Of a stretch of DNA of 64,000 bases, positions 25,134 to 36,137 are shown piece by piece (position 1 is the first letter of the stretch; each line of letters begins with the position of its first letter). Origin of the DNA: Lacticaseibacillus absianus (lineage in GTDB: Bacteria; Bacillota; Bacilli; Lactobacillales; Lactobacillaceae); contig NZ_JABEKX010000002.1 of NCBI RefSeq assembly GCF_013407595.1, forward strand, positions 1-64,000. The letters run 5' to 3'. A model generated the notes under the pieces. The model was not told the DNA's origin. It did not search any database and saw nothing but the letters and a program-made list of their open reading frames with translations. A program made the position numbers and the translations under genes.

Positions 25134-25166
25134 TCTCGAGTAACACCTTTTTAACCGCAATAAAAG

Positions 25167-25200
25167 GAGCGGAGGGAGTATCTCCCTTCGCTCTTTTTTC
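25167..25200 (+). terminator. Terminator after gap
   Basis: A 12-pair hairpin (GAGCGGAGGGAG / CTCCCTTCGCTC, one G-U) followed by six T. Confidence 0.9.
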
Positions 25201-25289
25201 TAGGGGTGACCCTAGCACCGACGCTTGGCTGAGCGGCGGTGTTTGAATGAGGGGGCCCAGACACGAGACCTTCATTCAAGCATCGCGGT

Positions 25290-25318
25290 TTGGTCACAGA
25301 CGTTCGGTAACATAGAAT
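25290..25318 (+). promoter_or_regulatory. Promoter of pgk
   Basis: TTGGTC at 25290-25295 and TAGAAT at 25313-25318 with a 17-base spacer. Just upstream is an 8-base inverted repeat (TTGAATGA / TCATTCAA, about 25242-25279). Confidence 0.6.
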
Positions 25319-25346
25319 CAACCAATATTTAGGAGGGTTTTATCTA

Positions 25347-26537
25347 ATGGCTAAATTGATCGTCTCCGACTTAGACGTTACTGATAAGAAAGTCTTGATC
25401 CGCGTTGACTTCAACGTGCCGATCAAGGACGGTGTCATCGGCGATGACAACCGTATCGTGGCTGCACTGCCGACCATCAACTATGTGATCGACAACGGCG
25501 GCAAGGCCATCCTGCTGTCCCACTTGGGCCGCATCAAGACCGAAGAAGACAAGGCGAAGCTGAGCCTGCGCCCAGTGGCAGAACGCCTGTCCGAACTGCT
25601 GAAGAAGCCTGTGACCTTCGTCCCTGCCACCCGTGGCAAGGAACTCGAAGACGCCATCAACAACATGAAGGACGGCGACGTTCTGGTGATGGAGAACACC
25701 CGCTTCGAAGACCTCGACGGTAAGAAGGAATCCAAGAACGACCCTGAGCTGGGCAAGTACTGGGCTTCTCTGGGTGACCTGTACGTCAACGATGCCTTTG
25801 GGACCGCACACCGTGCACATGCTTCTAACGTCGGGATTTCCTCCAACATGCCTCAGGCAGCTGCTGGCTTCTTGATGGAAAAGGAGATCAAGTTCCTCGG
25901 CGATGCCGTTGAGAACCCACGTCACCCGTTCGTTGCTATCCTCGGTGGTGCGAAGGTCTCCGACAAGATCGGCGTGATCTCGAACCTGCTCAACAAGGCG
26001 GACAAGATCATCGTCGGCGGCGGCATGACCTACACCTTCTACGCAGCTAAGGGCCTGACTGTTGGGAAGTCCCTGGTCGAGACCGACAAGATCGACCTGG
26101 CCAAGCAGATCATGGCAGAAGCCGGCGACAAGCTGGTCCTGCCTGTCGACAACGTGGTCGCGACTGAATTCGCCAATGACGCCCCGCACAAGGTCGTGGA
26201 AGGCAACATTCCGGATGGCTACATGGCACTTGACATCGGCCCTAAGGCGATCGAAGACTTCAAGAAGGTCTTGGCTGACGCGAAGACCGTCGTTTGGAAC
26301 GGCCCAATGGGTGTGTTCGAAATGCCTAACTACGCGAAGGGCACGCTGGAGATCGGCAAGGCCCTCGGCGAACTGAAGGATGCGACGACCATCATCGGGG
26401 GTGGCGACTCCACCGCTGCGGCCAAGCAGCTCGGCATCGCCCCTCAGATCACCCACATCTCCACTGGTGGTGGCGCAAGCCTCGAATACCTTGAAGGTAA
26501 GGAACTGCCTGGTATCGCAGCGATCACCAACAAGTAA
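25347..26537 (+). CDS. pgk: Phosphoglycerate kinase
   Basis: 396 residues, the full length of bacterial PGK. It transfers phosphate from 1,3-bisphosphoglycerate to ADP in glycolysis. Recognisable are the N-terminal substrate motif RVDFNVPI, the SHLGR segment, the hinge region and the C-terminal nucleotide-binding '[13 protein letters not shown]'. SD AGGAGGG. It is followed 68 bases later by tpiA, with a small GC hairpin between (AACGCGC / GCGCGTT). Confidence 0.98.
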   Translation: MAKLIVSDLDVTDKKVLIRVDFNVPIKDGVIGDDNRIVAALPTINYVIDNGGKAILLSHLGRIKTEEDKAKLSLRPVAERLSELLKKPVTFVPATRGKELEDAINNMKDGDVLVMENTRFEDLDGKKESKNDPELGKYWASLGDLYVNDAFGTAHRAHASNVGISSNMPQAAAGFLMEKEIKFLGDAVENPRHPFVAILGGAKVSDKIGVISNLLNKADKIIVGGGMTYTFYAAKGLTVGKSLVETDKIDLAKQIMAEAGDKLVLPVDNVVATEFANDAPHKVVEGNIPDGYMALDIGPKAIEDFKKVLADAKTVVWNGPMGVFEMPNYAKGTLEIGKALGELKDATTIIGGGDSTAAAKQLGIAPQITHISTGGGASLEYLEGKELPGIAAITNK

Positions 26538-26605
26538 TCGCACGCAACGCGCACTGCAGGGCGCGTTCACGCCAGACACAAGAGATCAAAAGGAGATTTT
26601 GAATA

Positions 26606-27361
26606 ATGCGTACACCTATCATGGCCGGGAACTGGAAAATGAACAAGAACCCGGAAGAGACCCAAGCCTTCATCGACGGCGTTAAGGGCAAGTTACCTGA
26701 CGCCAGCAAGGTCCAGACCGTTATCGCCGCACCGGCGATCGATCTGACCACCCTGGTGGCCGGCGCCAAAGGCACCCCGCTTCAGACTGCGGCTGAAAAC
26801 AGCTACTTCGAAGACGAAGGGGCGTTCACCGGCGAAACCAGCCCTAAGGCCCTCAAGGAAATGGGTCTGGACTTCGTCGTGATCGGTCACTCCGAGCGTC
26901 GTGGCTACTTCCACGAAACCGACGAAGACATCAACAAGAAGGCGAAGGCCATCCTGAAGAACGGCCTGCTGCCGATCATCTGCTGTGGTGAGAGCCTCGA
27001 GCAGCGTGAAGCTGGCCAAACCAACGACTGGGTCGCTTACCAAGTCGCTGGCGCGCTTGCAGGCATCACCGCTGAAGACGTGAAGAAGAGCGTCATTGCC
27101 TACGAACCGATCTGGGCGATCGGGACCGGCAAGACCGCGACAGCTGACCAGGCACAGGAAGTGGTTGCCCACATCCGTGCAACGGTCAAGAAGCTGTACG
27201 ATGCAGAAACGGCTGACGCCGTGCGCATCCTTTACGGTGGCTCCGTGAAGCCAGCGAACGTCAAGGAACTGATGGCGAAGGAAGACATCGACGGCGGCCT
27301 GGTTGGCGGTGCGTCCATGGACCCAGAATCCTTCATCGCCTTGGCCAACTACCAAGACTAA
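26606..27361 (+). CDS. tpiA: Triosephosphate isomerase
   Basis: 251 residues, a complete TIM barrel that interconverts dihydroxyacetone phosphate and glyceraldehyde-3-phosphate. Catalytic His95 lies in VIGHSERR and Glu167 in [11 protein letters not shown]; the N-terminal GNWKMN lysine motif and the C-terminal phosphate-binding LYGGSVKP are present. SD AAAGGAGA. It sits in the usual pgk-tpiA-eno order. Confidence 0.98.
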   Translation: MRTPIMAGNWKMNKNPEETQAFIDGVKGKLPDASKVQTVIAAPAIDLTTLVAGAKGTPLQTAAENSYFEDEGAFTGETSPKALKEMGLDFVVIGHSERRGYFHETDEDINKKAKAILKNGLLPIICCGESLEQREAGQTNDWVAYQVAGALAGITAEDVKKSVIAYEPIWAIGTGKTATADQAQEVVAHIRATVKKLYDAETADAVRILYGGSVKPANVKELMAKEDIDGGLVGGASMDPESFIALANYQD

Positions 27362-27460
27362 CCAGAGCACAGCGGCGGCGTATGAAGGTGGCCCGCGGCA
27401 GCCTGACCAAGGCGGTCGGGTCCGGACATCCAGTCATGCGCAGACCGGATCGCCCACGCT

Positions 27461-27489
27461 TTCACCGCGTCTGCGTTCTGTGTTACACT
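27461..27489 (+). promoter_or_regulatory. Promoter of eno
   Basis: TTCACC at 27461-27466, 17 bases, then TACACT at 27484-27489 preceded by TGT (extended -10). Found in the 169-base gap between tpiA and eno. Confidence 0.55.
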
Positions 27490-27491
27490 AA

Positions 27492-28835
<1,344 letters not shown>

Positions 28836-28846
28836 TCTGACCCATT

Positions 28847-28873
28847 GCGCCTCTTTCGAGAGGCGCTTTTTTT
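28847..28873 (+). terminator. Terminator after eno
   Basis: GCGCCTCT TTCG AGAGGCGC, perfect 8-pair stem with stable TTCG loop, followed by seven T. Confidence 0.95.
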
Positions 28874-29065
28874 GTCCCCCAAGCGGCGATGCCTCGGCCC
28901 GCTGACCGCCGTGAAATGTACCGCTGCCGCTGCTTTGCAACACCCACCGTGACCGGCACGGCGTAGCGCTACAGATCGTCATATACGCCTGCCAGCAGGT
29001 CTAAGGCCGCCACTGTTTCGCGTCGCAGTGACCCGCAGTCGAGGGCTGAGTGAAGTGCTTGGTTC

Positions 29066-29119
29066 TTTACAACGTGCACGGTGGGTGCTACACTCTGTCT
29101 AGTTAGTAAAACTAACTAG
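29066..29119 (+). promoter_or_regulatory. padR promoter with palindromic operator
   Basis: TTTACA at 29066-29071 and TACACT at 29089-29094, 17 bases apart. Five bases downstream lies a perfect inverted repeat CTAGTTAG-TAAAA-CTAACTAG (29099-29119), overlapping the transcription start and ending at the SD. It is the natural binding site for autoregulation by the PadR protein encoded next. The 190 bases between the eno terminator and this promoter hold nothing recognised. Confidence 0.7.
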
Positions 29120-29129
29120 GAGGGCATGC

Positions 29130-29459
29130 ATGAAACAGACGCAATTACTCAAAGGCGTGCTCGAGGGCTGTGTGTTGGCGATCATCGGGCGACAAGAGAG
29201 CTATGGCTATGAGCTGATGCAGGCACTGCACGACTACGGGTTCACGTCGATCGTTGGCGGAACGCTGTATCCGCTGCTGGCCAAGCTAGAAAAGCAAGGC
29301 GACGTGACTGGCGTGATGAAGGCGTCGCCTGAAGGGCCGGACCGCAAATATTTCACCTTGACGACGCAGGGGCAGGCGAGCCTGGCCGAATTTCAGGCGC
29401 AGTGGGCGCAGATCGGGGCACAGGTCGCCGCAGTGATGGAGGGACACGATCATGACTAA
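29130..29459 (+). CDS. PadR family transcriptional regulator
   Basis: 109 residues. The winged helix spans residues ~8-85, with the family motifs LAIIGRQESYGYEL, GTLYPLLAKLEKQG and the RKYFTLT wing, followed by a short dimerisation helix. Such repressors usually control an adjacent membrane protein or transporter and respond to envelope stress or drugs. The stop overlaps the next start by eight bases, so the two are coexpressed and presumably autoregulated through the palindrome in front. Confidence 0.92.
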   Translation: MKQTQLLKGVLEGCVLAIIGRQESYGYELMQALHDYGFTSIVGGTLYPLLAKLEKQGDVTGVMKASPEGPDRKYFTLTTQGQASLAEFQAQWAQIGAQVAAVMEGHDHD

Positions 29460-30294
29460 AGATAATGATGAAGCCGCACTGGAGCGGGCACTGGAGCGGC
29501 TGACGGCGGGCGATCGGCGCTGGTTCGCGCAGGTCACGCTGTATATGCGGCTGTGCGGGTGGGTCCGCGATACGGCAGCGGTCACCGGCCAGTTGACCGC
29601 GATGGCACAAGATCTAGCCGATGCGGAGCGCGGCGGTCAAGACGCCACCGCGTATTTTGGCAATTCACCGCGACAGATGGCGCAGGAGATCCTGTCACAG
29701 TTGCCGCTGATCGGTTGGCCGGTGCGGTTGAAGCTGTTTGTTGGACTCGCCGGATTCAGCTGGCTGCTCCTATTACTCGCGGCTGCGAGTACTGGGGCCG
29801 AGATGCAGCTCAGCGCCTTCCAACTGCTCGTGCTGTTGGGCTGTCTGGGGCTAGGTGAAGCCGGGGTGATGCGCAGTTTTGCCGAGATGGCTTACGCGCA
29901 GACCCTGTGGCGGCCGTTACTCGGGTTCGCTGTGTCGGTCGTCCTCTGCGGGGGCGCCGCGGGGCTGACACTGCGCTGGGCCCCCGCGTGGGCTGCGGTG
30001 ACCGTCCCGACGCCATGGGACTATTGGGTGATCGGGGTCAGCGTTTTGGCGATCGTGATCGGCCTGACGCAACTGGCCGGTGTTCGGTTGCGGCGGTTAC
30101 TCGACCCGAACGTGGGCTTGATCGTGCTACTACTCGGCGCGGCGCTACTTAGGCGTTACTGGCTGAACACCGGCACCGAGATGACACAGGGTCAAGCCAT
30201 CTGGATCCTTGCGGGGTTCGGCGGCGGCACGCTGGCCTACATCGGTTGGCAGCTGCTCAACGTGGTGCGGGCGCACCGGTTGAGTCACGAGTGA
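29452..30294 (+). CDS. Membrane protein paired with PadR
   Basis: 280 residues. The first ~85 are cytoplasmic and helical, with the 'YFGNSPRQMAQEILSQLP' segment found in DUF1129/DUF1700-type proteins coupled to PadR regulators. Then about six membrane helices follow (from ~97 to ~270). It overlaps padR by eight bases, with the SD inside padR. Function unknown; pairing with PadR suggests an envelope-stress or transport role. Family assignment is tentative. Confidence 0.7.
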   Translation: MTKDNDEAALERALERLTAGDRRWFAQVTLYMRLCGWVRDTAAVTGQLTAMAQDLADAERGGQDATAYFGNSPRQMAQEILSQLPLIGWPVRLKLFVGLAGFSWLLLLLAAASTGAEMQLSAFQLLVLLGCLGLGEAGVMRSFAEMAYAQTLWRPLLGFAVSVVLCGGAAGLTLRWAPAWAAVTVPTPWDYWVIGVSVLAIVIGLTQLAGVRLRRLLDPNVGLIVLLLGAALLRRYWLNTGTEMTQGQAIWILAGFGGGTLAYIGWQLLNVVRAHRLSHE

Positions 30295-30303
30295 GGCAAG
30301 ACG

Positions 30304-30330
30304 ACGCTTCGGGCTGACCGAGGCGTTTTT
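30304..30330 (+). terminator. Terminator after the padR operon
   Basis: ACGCTTCGG / CCGAGGCGT hairpin followed by TTTTT. Confidence 0.7.
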
Positions 30331-30401
30331 GGTGTTCAACAGAGTGCAGGCAAGAGCGATAGGGAGCGATAGGGCCTGCGGCGGCATGTGCTCAAAAGGG
30401 T

Positions 30402-30430
30402 TTGGGGGACGCGCAAGCGGCGTGTATACT
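30402..30430 (+). promoter_or_regulatory. Promoter of the ClC transporter gene
   Basis: TTGGGG at 30402-30407, 17 bases, TATACT at 30425-30430; the gene starts at 30461 with GGAGGGGG between. No fluoride riboswitch pattern is visible upstream. Confidence 0.5.
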
Positions 30431-30460
30431 AGAAACTGAATCTATGACGGAGGGGGCGGC

Positions 30461-32008
30461 ATGGTGTCCGCACACAAACAGATCGATCTGACGCGGCTAC
30501 GCTTCGTGCTTCAGGGGCTTGTGGTCGGCTTGTTGGCCGGTGGCGTGGTCTCATTGTTTCGGCTCGGGATCGAGCGCACACTGATGGTCATGCAAGGCGT
30601 GTACCGGCACGCGACACCAGGAACGATCGCACTGGTCGTGCTGGGGAGCATCGGCCTGGCGGCGTTCATTGGCTGGCTGCTGACGACGGAGCCGAACATC
30701 TCGGGGTCTGGGATCCCGCAGGTCGAAGGGCAACTACAGGGCACGATGGACTTCAATTGGTGGTCCGTGCTGTGGAAAAAATTCGTCGCCGGTGTCTTGG
30801 GCATTGGTCCAGGCCTGTTCTTAGGGCGTGAAGGCCCTTCGATCCAGCTCGGGGCGGCCGTTGGTCAGGGGGTGGCGGCCGGGTTCAAGCGCACTGGCTC
30901 GGACCGACGGATCATGATCGCCGCTGGGGCCGCCGGTGGGTTAGCCGCTGCGTTCAACGCGCCGATCGCCGGGACCATGTTCGTCTTGGAGGAGGTCTAT
31001 CACAACTTCAGCCCGTTGGTGTGGATCACAAGCCTAGCGAGTGCGATCGGCGCCAATTTCATCTCGTTGTATGTCTTTGGTGAAGTGCCGGTCTTGCACC
31101 TGGTCTACGACCGACCGATGCCAATCACCCTTTACTGGCATCTGCTATTGTTGGGCATTGTGCTCGGCCTGCTCGGATACCTGTACCAGCGCGTGCTACT
31201 CGCCATGCCGGCGGTGTATGCCAAAACGCGGATCCCACGCGCGTTTCAGGGGATCGTGCCGTTCCTGCTGGTGATCCCGATCGGGCTGGTCGCCCCGCAG
31301 ATCCTAGGTGGGGGTAACGGGCTGATCGTCGGGTTCGGTCAGGCATTGCCGGCGCTCGGGCCCTTGTGCGTCTTGCTCGTCGTGCGGTTCGTATTCTCCA
31401 TGATTTCGTACGGTTCTGGACTGCCGGGGGGGATCTTCCTGCCGATCCTCAGCCTGGGGGCGGTGATCGGGGCGGTGTATGCCGTCTTGATGGTTGACCT
31501 CGGCTGGCTGCCGCGCCTTTATGAGATGAACCTGATCATTTTTGCGATGGCCGGCTACTTCGCCGGGATCGGGAAGGCCCCGTTCACGGCGATCCTGCTG
31601 ATCACGGAGATGGTGGGTAACCTAACGAATCTTATGGCCATGGCGGTGCTCACTTTGGTCGCCTACATCGTGGTCGATGTGCTCGGAGGCGCGCCGATCT
31701 ACGAATCGCTATTGCAACGACTGACGGTGCCGAGCCAGATCGAGGCGATCCACCGGATGGACCGCTTGGAGCTGCCGGTGTTTGAAGGCAGTGCGCTAGA
31801 AGGCATGCAGGTCCGTGACTTCGCGTGGCCACGCAGCACCTTGTTGATGAGCATCCAGCGCGGCTCGCAGTCGATCATCCCGCACGGTGACACGGTGATC
31901 CGCGCTGGCGACACGCTGGTTGTTTTGACGGAGGCCAGCCAGCGCGCGGCGGTGCGCGCACAGATCCACGCGAAGGCGGCCAAGCTTGCCGAACGAACAG
32001 GCGACTAG
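30461..32008 (+). CDS. ClC-type chloride channel/antiporter with TrkA-C domain
   Basis: 515 residues. Residues ~15-420 form the ClC membrane domain with all anion-binding motifs: GSGIPQVEG, GREGPSIQLG with the gating glutamate E124, and GSGLPGGIFLP. A glutamate at the gate is typical of Cl-/H+ exchangers. Residues ~430-510 form a cytoplasmic TrkA-C (RCK C-terminal) domain, which regulates transport by ligand binding in related proteins. Probably involved in acid resistance or ion balance. Own promoter, monocistronic. Confidence 0.92.
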   Translation: MVSAHKQIDLTRLRFVLQGLVVGLLAGGVVSLFRLGIERTLMVMQGVYRHATPGTIALVVLGSIGLAAFIGWLLTTEPNISGSGIPQVEGQLQGTMDFNWWSVLWKKFVAGVLGIGPGLFLGREGPSIQLGAAVGQGVAAGFKRTGSDRRIMIAAGAAGGLAAAFNAPIAGTMFVLEEVYHNFSPLVWITSLASAIGANFISLYVFGEVPVLHLVYDRPMPITLYWHLLLLGIVLGLLGYLYQRVLLAMPAVYAKTRIPRAFQGIVPFLLVIPIGLVAPQILGGGNGLIVGFGQALPALGPLCVLLVVRFVFSMISYGSGLPGGIFLPILSLGAVIGAVYAVLMVDLGWLPRLYEMNLIIFAMAGYFAGIGKAPFTAILLITEMVGNLTNLMAMAVLTLVAYIVVDVLGGAPIYESLLQRLTVPSQIEAIHRMDRLELPVFEGSALEGMQVRDFAWPRSTLLMSIQRGSQSIIPHGDTVIRAGDTLVVLTEASQRAAVRAQIHAKAAKLAERTGD

Positions 32009-32134
32009 CGGCGACGGTGGCGAACGGTCAGTCGTGCGCCGCCGGATTTTGGCGGCCGCCGCGGTTTAAGCTGGTCACGCCGGTCCTTTTGTGATAGGCT
32101 ACTACTAGTAGGTTTTCGCAAGGGAGGGAAAAAC

Positions 32135-32371
32135 TTGCAGAGTCTTCTGACCACACTACTCATCATCGACTCGATCCTGATCGTGATCGCGACATTGATG
32201 CAACCTAGCAAACAACAAGACGCACTGAGCGCGCTGTCAGGCGGTGCGACCGACTTGTTCGGTAAACAAAAATCGCGGGGATTCGAAGCATTTATGGAAA
32301 AAGTGACCGTCGTACTCGGCGTGTTCTTCTTCGGTTTATCGCTCGCCTTAGTGTATCTGTCATCCCACTAA
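32135..32371 (+). CDS. secG: Preprotein translocase subunit SecG
   Basis: 78 residues from a TTG, with AGGGAGGG ideally placed. Two membrane helices (residues ~3-22 and 55-75) flank the conserved loop 'LSGGATDLFGKQKSRGFE', diagnostic for SecG. It assists SecYEG protein export. Located just upstream of est and rnr, the standard order in lactobacilli. Confidence 0.93.
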   Translation: MQSLLTTLLIIDSILIVIATLMQPSKQQDALSALSGGATDLFGKQKSRGFEAFMEKVTVVLGVFFFGLSLALVYLSSH

Positions 32372-32373
32372 CG

Positions 32374-32407
32374 AAGGTCTCCTGTCAGAAACAGGGGCCT
32401 TTTTTTG
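32374..32407 (+). terminator. Terminator after secG
   Basis: AGGTCTCCTGT / ACAGGGGCCT stem followed by seven T. The SD of the next gene begins inside its end, so est depends on read-through. Confidence 0.8.
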
Positions 32408-32416
32408 GAGGTCGCG

Positions 32417-33112
32417 ATGCAAGCCTTTGAGTTAACGGGGCAGGGCCTTGGCGTCGTGCTGTTGCATGCGTATACCGGGAGCCCGGCCGATGTGAATCTG
32501 CTGGCGCACGCCTTGAACCGCAGCGGCGCAGGGGTGCTAGCGCCGTTGTTCGCCGGTCATGGGACGGGGGACGCCCAAGACGTCTTTCGGGCCGGCCCGA
32601 CGCAGTGGTGGGCGCAGACCCAGGCGGCCATTGCCCAGGTCCAGGCGCGCTATCCGCGCGTGGCGGTGTTTGGGCTCTCACTCGGCGGGCTCTTTGCGAT
32701 GCGCGCTTTGGCCACACTACCGGGACTCGCGTGCGGCGGTGTGTTGTCGAGCCCGGTGATGCCGGGCACAGACGACGTGCCCCGGCAGTTTCTCGGGGCG
32801 AACCGCGCCCAGCGCAAGCGGCGCGGGTTACCGGATAACACCGCGGCGATCACGCCGGCGTTGACGGCGCAGTTGACGGCGATCCATGCTTTTGCCGCGG
32901 CCACCGTCCCGCTGCTCGGCGGGATCACGCAGCCAGTGTTCATTGGGCAGGGCAGCCAGGACGTGATGATCGATCCGGCGCGCGCCCAGGCGCTGGTCGC
33001 GGCACTGCATCAGGCGCCGGTCACCTTCCGCGAATACCCTGCGGGGCATGTCATCACCGTGAATGCCGCGCACACACAGTTAGAACAAGATATCATTCAA
33101 TTTTTAGAGTAG
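32417..33112 (+). CDS. est: Carboxylesterase, alpha/beta hydrolase (Est/YvaK-type)
   Basis: 231 residues, cytoplasmic monoglyceride-lipase-like esterase. Nucleophile Ser88 in GLSLGG, acid D182 in GQGSQDVMID and His211 in AGHVITVN complete the triad; HAYTGSP near residue 16 supplies the oxyanion hole. The ATG at 32417 is preferred over an upstream TTG that lies in the SD (GGAGGT). Between secG and rnr as in other lactobacilli. Confidence 0.92.
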   Translation: MQAFELTGQGLGVVLLHAYTGSPADVNLLAHALNRSGAGVLAPLFAGHGTGDAQDVFRAGPTQWWAQTQAAIAQVQARYPRVAVFGLSLGGLFAMRALATLPGLACGGVLSSPVMPGTDDVPRQFLGANRAQRKRRGLPDNTAAITPALTAQLTAIHAFAAATVPLLGGITQPVFIGQGSQDVMIDPARAQALVAALHQAPVTFREYPAGHVITVNAAHTQLEQDIIQFLE

Positions 33113-33128
33113 AAAACGAGGGACAGTT

Positions 33129-35591
33129 ATGACCACAGTTGGCCACATGCGCAATGAATTGCTCGCCGCGTTCAGGCGGAACCCGCAAGTCGGGTTCTCC
33201 GTCCAATCGCTTCAGCGAGCGCTTAAGCTCAGCGATGCCGAAGACTTCAAGGTCTTGGTGCAGGCGCTGGAAGCACTGATGAACGACAACTTGATCCACC
33301 AAAACGCAGACGACCTGTACCTGCTGGGCGGCAAGCCGGCCACCTTGCAAGGGATCTTCCACGGCAACGAAAAAGGGTTCGGGTTCGTCGCCATCGAAGA
33401 CCAAGACAACGACGTCTTCATCGCCCCACCGAGCACGAACTTTGCGCTCGATGGCGATACCGTTGAGGTCCGCATCACCCGCCAACCGGCACCTGGCGAT
33501 AGTCGCGGGCCGGAAGGGGAAGTGACGCAGGTCCTCGAACGCAAGATCACCCGGCTCGTCGGCGAGTTCACTCCGCTGTCGGACGGTGAGCGTGCGCGCA
33601 CCGGCTTCATCGGAACGGTGACGAGCCACGAGAAGAAGATGAAGCGCTACCCGGTCCTAGTCAAGGATACGGGGATGATGCCACAGCTCGGTGACATGTT
33701 GCAGGTGGACATCACCGCGTATCCGGAGGCGGCACGCCCGGCTGCGATGCTTGGGATCATCGAGTCCAACCTGGGGAACAAGAATGACCCCGGTGTGGAT
33801 ATCATGTCATTGGTGATGCAAAACGACATCCGCGTCGAGTACCCGGAAGACGCGATGGCTCAAGCCAACGAGATCCCCGACCATGTGACGGAACAAGACC
33901 GGCTCGGTCGGCGTGACATCACCGACCAACCTGTCGTCACGATCGATGGCGATGACAGCAAGGACTTCGACGATGCCGTCGTGGCTTGGCAGCTGCCGAA
34001 CGGGAACTACCACCTCGGCGTGCACATTGCCGATGTGTCTTACTATGTCACCGAAGGCTCTGCACTGGACCACGAGACTTACGAGCGCGGCACGTCGACG
34101 TACCTGGTCGACCGGGTGATCCCGATGTTGCCGTTCCGACTCAGTAACGGGATCTGTTCGCTGAACCCTGACGTGGATCGACTGGCGATGTCCTGCGACA
34201 TGGAGATCGACCATGAGGGTCATGTGGTCAGCCATGACATTTACCAAAGCGTGATTCGGTCGCACGGCCGGTTGACCTACAACAATGTGAACAAGATCCT
34301 GACCGATCAGGATGAGGCGTTGCGGGCACAGTACGCGGACCTCGTGCCGATGCTCGAGCTGATGGGCGAGATGCACGAAGTCCTGTACGCGATGCGACAC
34401 AGCCGTGGGGCGATCGATTTTGAAGAGAACGAAGCCAAGATCATTGTGGACGAGAACGGCCATCCGACCGACATCGTGCTGCGTGACCGGGGCTTGTCCG
34501 AGCGCATGATCGAAAGCTTCATGCTGCAGGCCAATGAGACGGTCGCTGAGCACTACAGTAAGTTGCACCTGCCGTTCCTATACCGCGTTCACGAGACGCC
34601 GGATGAGGACCGGATCAAAGACTTCATCGACTTCCTGGCCACGTTTGGCCTCAATGTGCCGATCAAAAAAGGCACCCCGGTCACCCCGAAGATGTTGCAA
34701 GACGTCAACACGCAGGTCACCGGGACGCCTGAAGAGATGATGGTCAACGTCAAGATGCTGCGTAGCCTCAAGCAGGCGCGCTACTCGGAAGATCCACTCG
34801 GACACTTCGGGATCGCGGCCCAGTACTACTGCCACTTCACCAGCCCGATCCGGCGCTACCCTGACTTGATCGTGCACCGCCTCATCCGCGATTACGCGCT
34901 GAAGGGTACCGGTGAAGGGATCCAGGCCAAGTGGACCGAGAAGCTGCCCGGCATCGCCGTGCAGACGTCGACGCGCGAGCGCCACAGCATCGATGCCGAG
35001 CGTGCGGTCGATGACCTGAAGAAGGCTGAGTTCATGGCGGATAAAGTCGGGAACGACTTTGACGCCGTGGTCAGCGGGGTCACCAGCTTCGGGATGTTCG
35101 TCGCGCTTCCGAACACCGTCGAGGGGCTGGTGCACATCACCCGCATGTCGGATGACTACTACACCTTCGTCGAGAGCCAGATGGCTTTGGTCGGATCGCG
35201 AACGCACCACATGTATCGGATCGGACAGCCGCTTCGGGTCCACCTCGATAACGTCGATGTCGATCAGCGACAAGTCGATTTTTCTCTGGTCGCAGATGCA
35301 GATGCCCCGCTGGCAGACGCAGAGACGCAGGCGCTCGCGGAATCCGCGAGCCGCGGGAGCCGCGGTAACAATGGTGGCCGCAACGATCGCCGTGGCGGCA
35401 ACGGTGGCGGGCGACCGGGCGGCAACAACCACGGCAACGGGCAAAACCGCGGGCCACGTGGTAACGGCAGTGGCAGCGGCAATAGCCGCGGTGGCAACCG
35501 TGGCGGAAGCAATAACCGGAGCTTCGGCAACACGATCGGCAACCAGGTCCGTAACAACCAGAACCGCGGCGGGAATCGCAGTAAGCACTGA
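33129..35591 (+). CDS. rnr: Ribonuclease R
   Basis: 820 residues, a processive 3'-5' exoribonuclease for structured RNA and tmRNA-linked quality control. An N-terminal helix-turn-helix (~5-65) and cold-shock domains precede the RNB catalytic domain (from ~250), which contains the metal-binding aspartates in DGDDSKDFDDAV. An S1 domain follows at ~635-715. The last ~80 residues are an unusual Gly/Asn/Arg-rich tail with RGG-like repeats instead of the usual lysine-rich tail. It is followed 31 bases later by smpB, its functional partner. Confidence 0.96.
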   Translation: MTTVGHMRNELLAAFRRNPQVGFSVQSLQRALKLSDAEDFKVLVQALEALMNDNLIHQNADDLYLLGGKPATLQGIFHGNEKGFGFVAIEDQDNDVFIAPPSTNFALDGDTVEVRITRQPAPGDSRGPEGEVTQVLERKITRLVGEFTPLSDGERARTGFIGTVTSHEKKMKRYPVLVKDTGMMPQLGDMLQVDITAYPEAARPAAMLGIIESNLGNKNDPGVDIMSLVMQNDIRVEYPEDAMAQANEIPDHVTEQDRLGRRDITDQPVVTIDGDDSKDFDDAVVAWQLPNGNYHLGVHIADVSYYVTEGSALDHETYERGTSTYLVDRVIPMLPFRLSNGICSLNPDVDRLAMSCDMEIDHEGHVVSHDIYQSVIRSHGRLTYNNVNKILTDQDEALRAQYADLVPMLELMGEMHEVLYAMRHSRGAIDFEENEAKIIVDENGHPTDIVLRDRGLSERMIESFMLQANETVAEHYSKLHLPFLYRVHETPDEDRIKDFIDFLATFGLNVPIKKGTPVTPKMLQDVNTQVTGTPEEMMVNVKMLRSLKQARYSEDPLGHFGIAAQYYCHFTSPIRRYPDLIVHRLIRDYALKGTGEGIQAKWTEKLPGIAVQTSTRERHSIDAERAVDDLKKAEFMADKVGNDFDAVVSGVTSFGMFVALPNTVEGLVHITRMSDDYYTFVESQMALVGSRTHHMYRIGQPLRVHLDNVDVDQRQVDFSLVADADAPLADAETQALAESASRGSRGNNGGRNDRRGGNGGGRPGGNNHGNGQNRGPRGNGSGSGNSRGGNRGGSNNRSFGNTIGNQVRNNQNRGGNRSKH

Positions 35592-35622
35592 GCATAACTG
35601 AACGGCGAACGGAGGGGTGACG

Positions 35623-36096
35623 ATGGCCAAGAAGATGCGACCTAAGCCGGATAACCTGCTGGCGCAAAACAAGAAGGCGTCCCACGATTACACGATCTTG
35701 GAGACCTACGAGGCGGGCTTGGTGCTGACCGGCACCGAGATCAAGTCTGTGCGCGCCGGTAAGGTGAACCTCAAGGACGGCTTCGCCCGCGTTCGCAACG
35801 CGGAGGCATGGCTTGAGAATGTCCATATCAGCCCGTACAAAGAGGGCAATCAGTTCAACCAGGACCCATTGCGCAACCGTAAGCTGTTGCTACACAAAAA
35901 GGAGATCCGCAAGCTCGAAGCGGCTATGACCCAGCAGGGGTTGACCATCGTGCCGTTGCGGCTTTACCTCAAGCACGGCTACGCCAAAGTTTTGATCGGC
36001 GTTGCACAAGGGAAGAAGTTGTACGACAAGCGCGAGGCGCTGAAACAAAAGGACCAAAAGCGCGACATCGCTCGGGCGATGAAGGAACGCGACTGA
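35623..36096 (+). CDS. smpB: SsrA-binding protein SmpB
   Basis: 157 residues, full length. It binds tmRNA and delivers it to stalled ribosomes. Family blocks [34 protein letters not shown] and the basic C-terminal tail ([18 protein letters not shown]) are all present. The ATG at 35623 has GGAGGGG upstream; an in-frame start six bases earlier is inside the SD. Confidence 0.97.
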   Translation: MAKKMRPKPDNLLAQNKKASHDYTILETYEAGLVLTGTEIKSVRAGKVNLKDGFARVRNAEAWLENVHISPYKEGNQFNQDPLRNRKLLLHKKEIRKLEAAMTQQGLTIVPLRLYLKHGYAKVLIGVAQGKKLYDKREALKQKDQKRDIARAMKERD

Positions 36097-36108
36097 ACGA
36101 ACCAGTCG

Positions 36109-36137
36109 GACGGCAGCAGTGGCTGCCGTCTTTTTTG
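36109..36137 (+). terminator. Terminator after smpB
   Basis: GACGGCAGC / GGCTGCCGTC stem followed by six T. Confidence 0.9.

Noticed and set aside
24084-25160. Long minus-strand frames opposite gap, pgk, tpiA and eno
   Set aside because: Antisense shadows of strongly codon-biased genes, with no similarity to any family.
30331-30460. Fluoride riboswitch before the ClC gene
   Set aside because: The conserved fluoride-switch segments are not present, and the protein is of the EriC chloride type with a gating glutamate.
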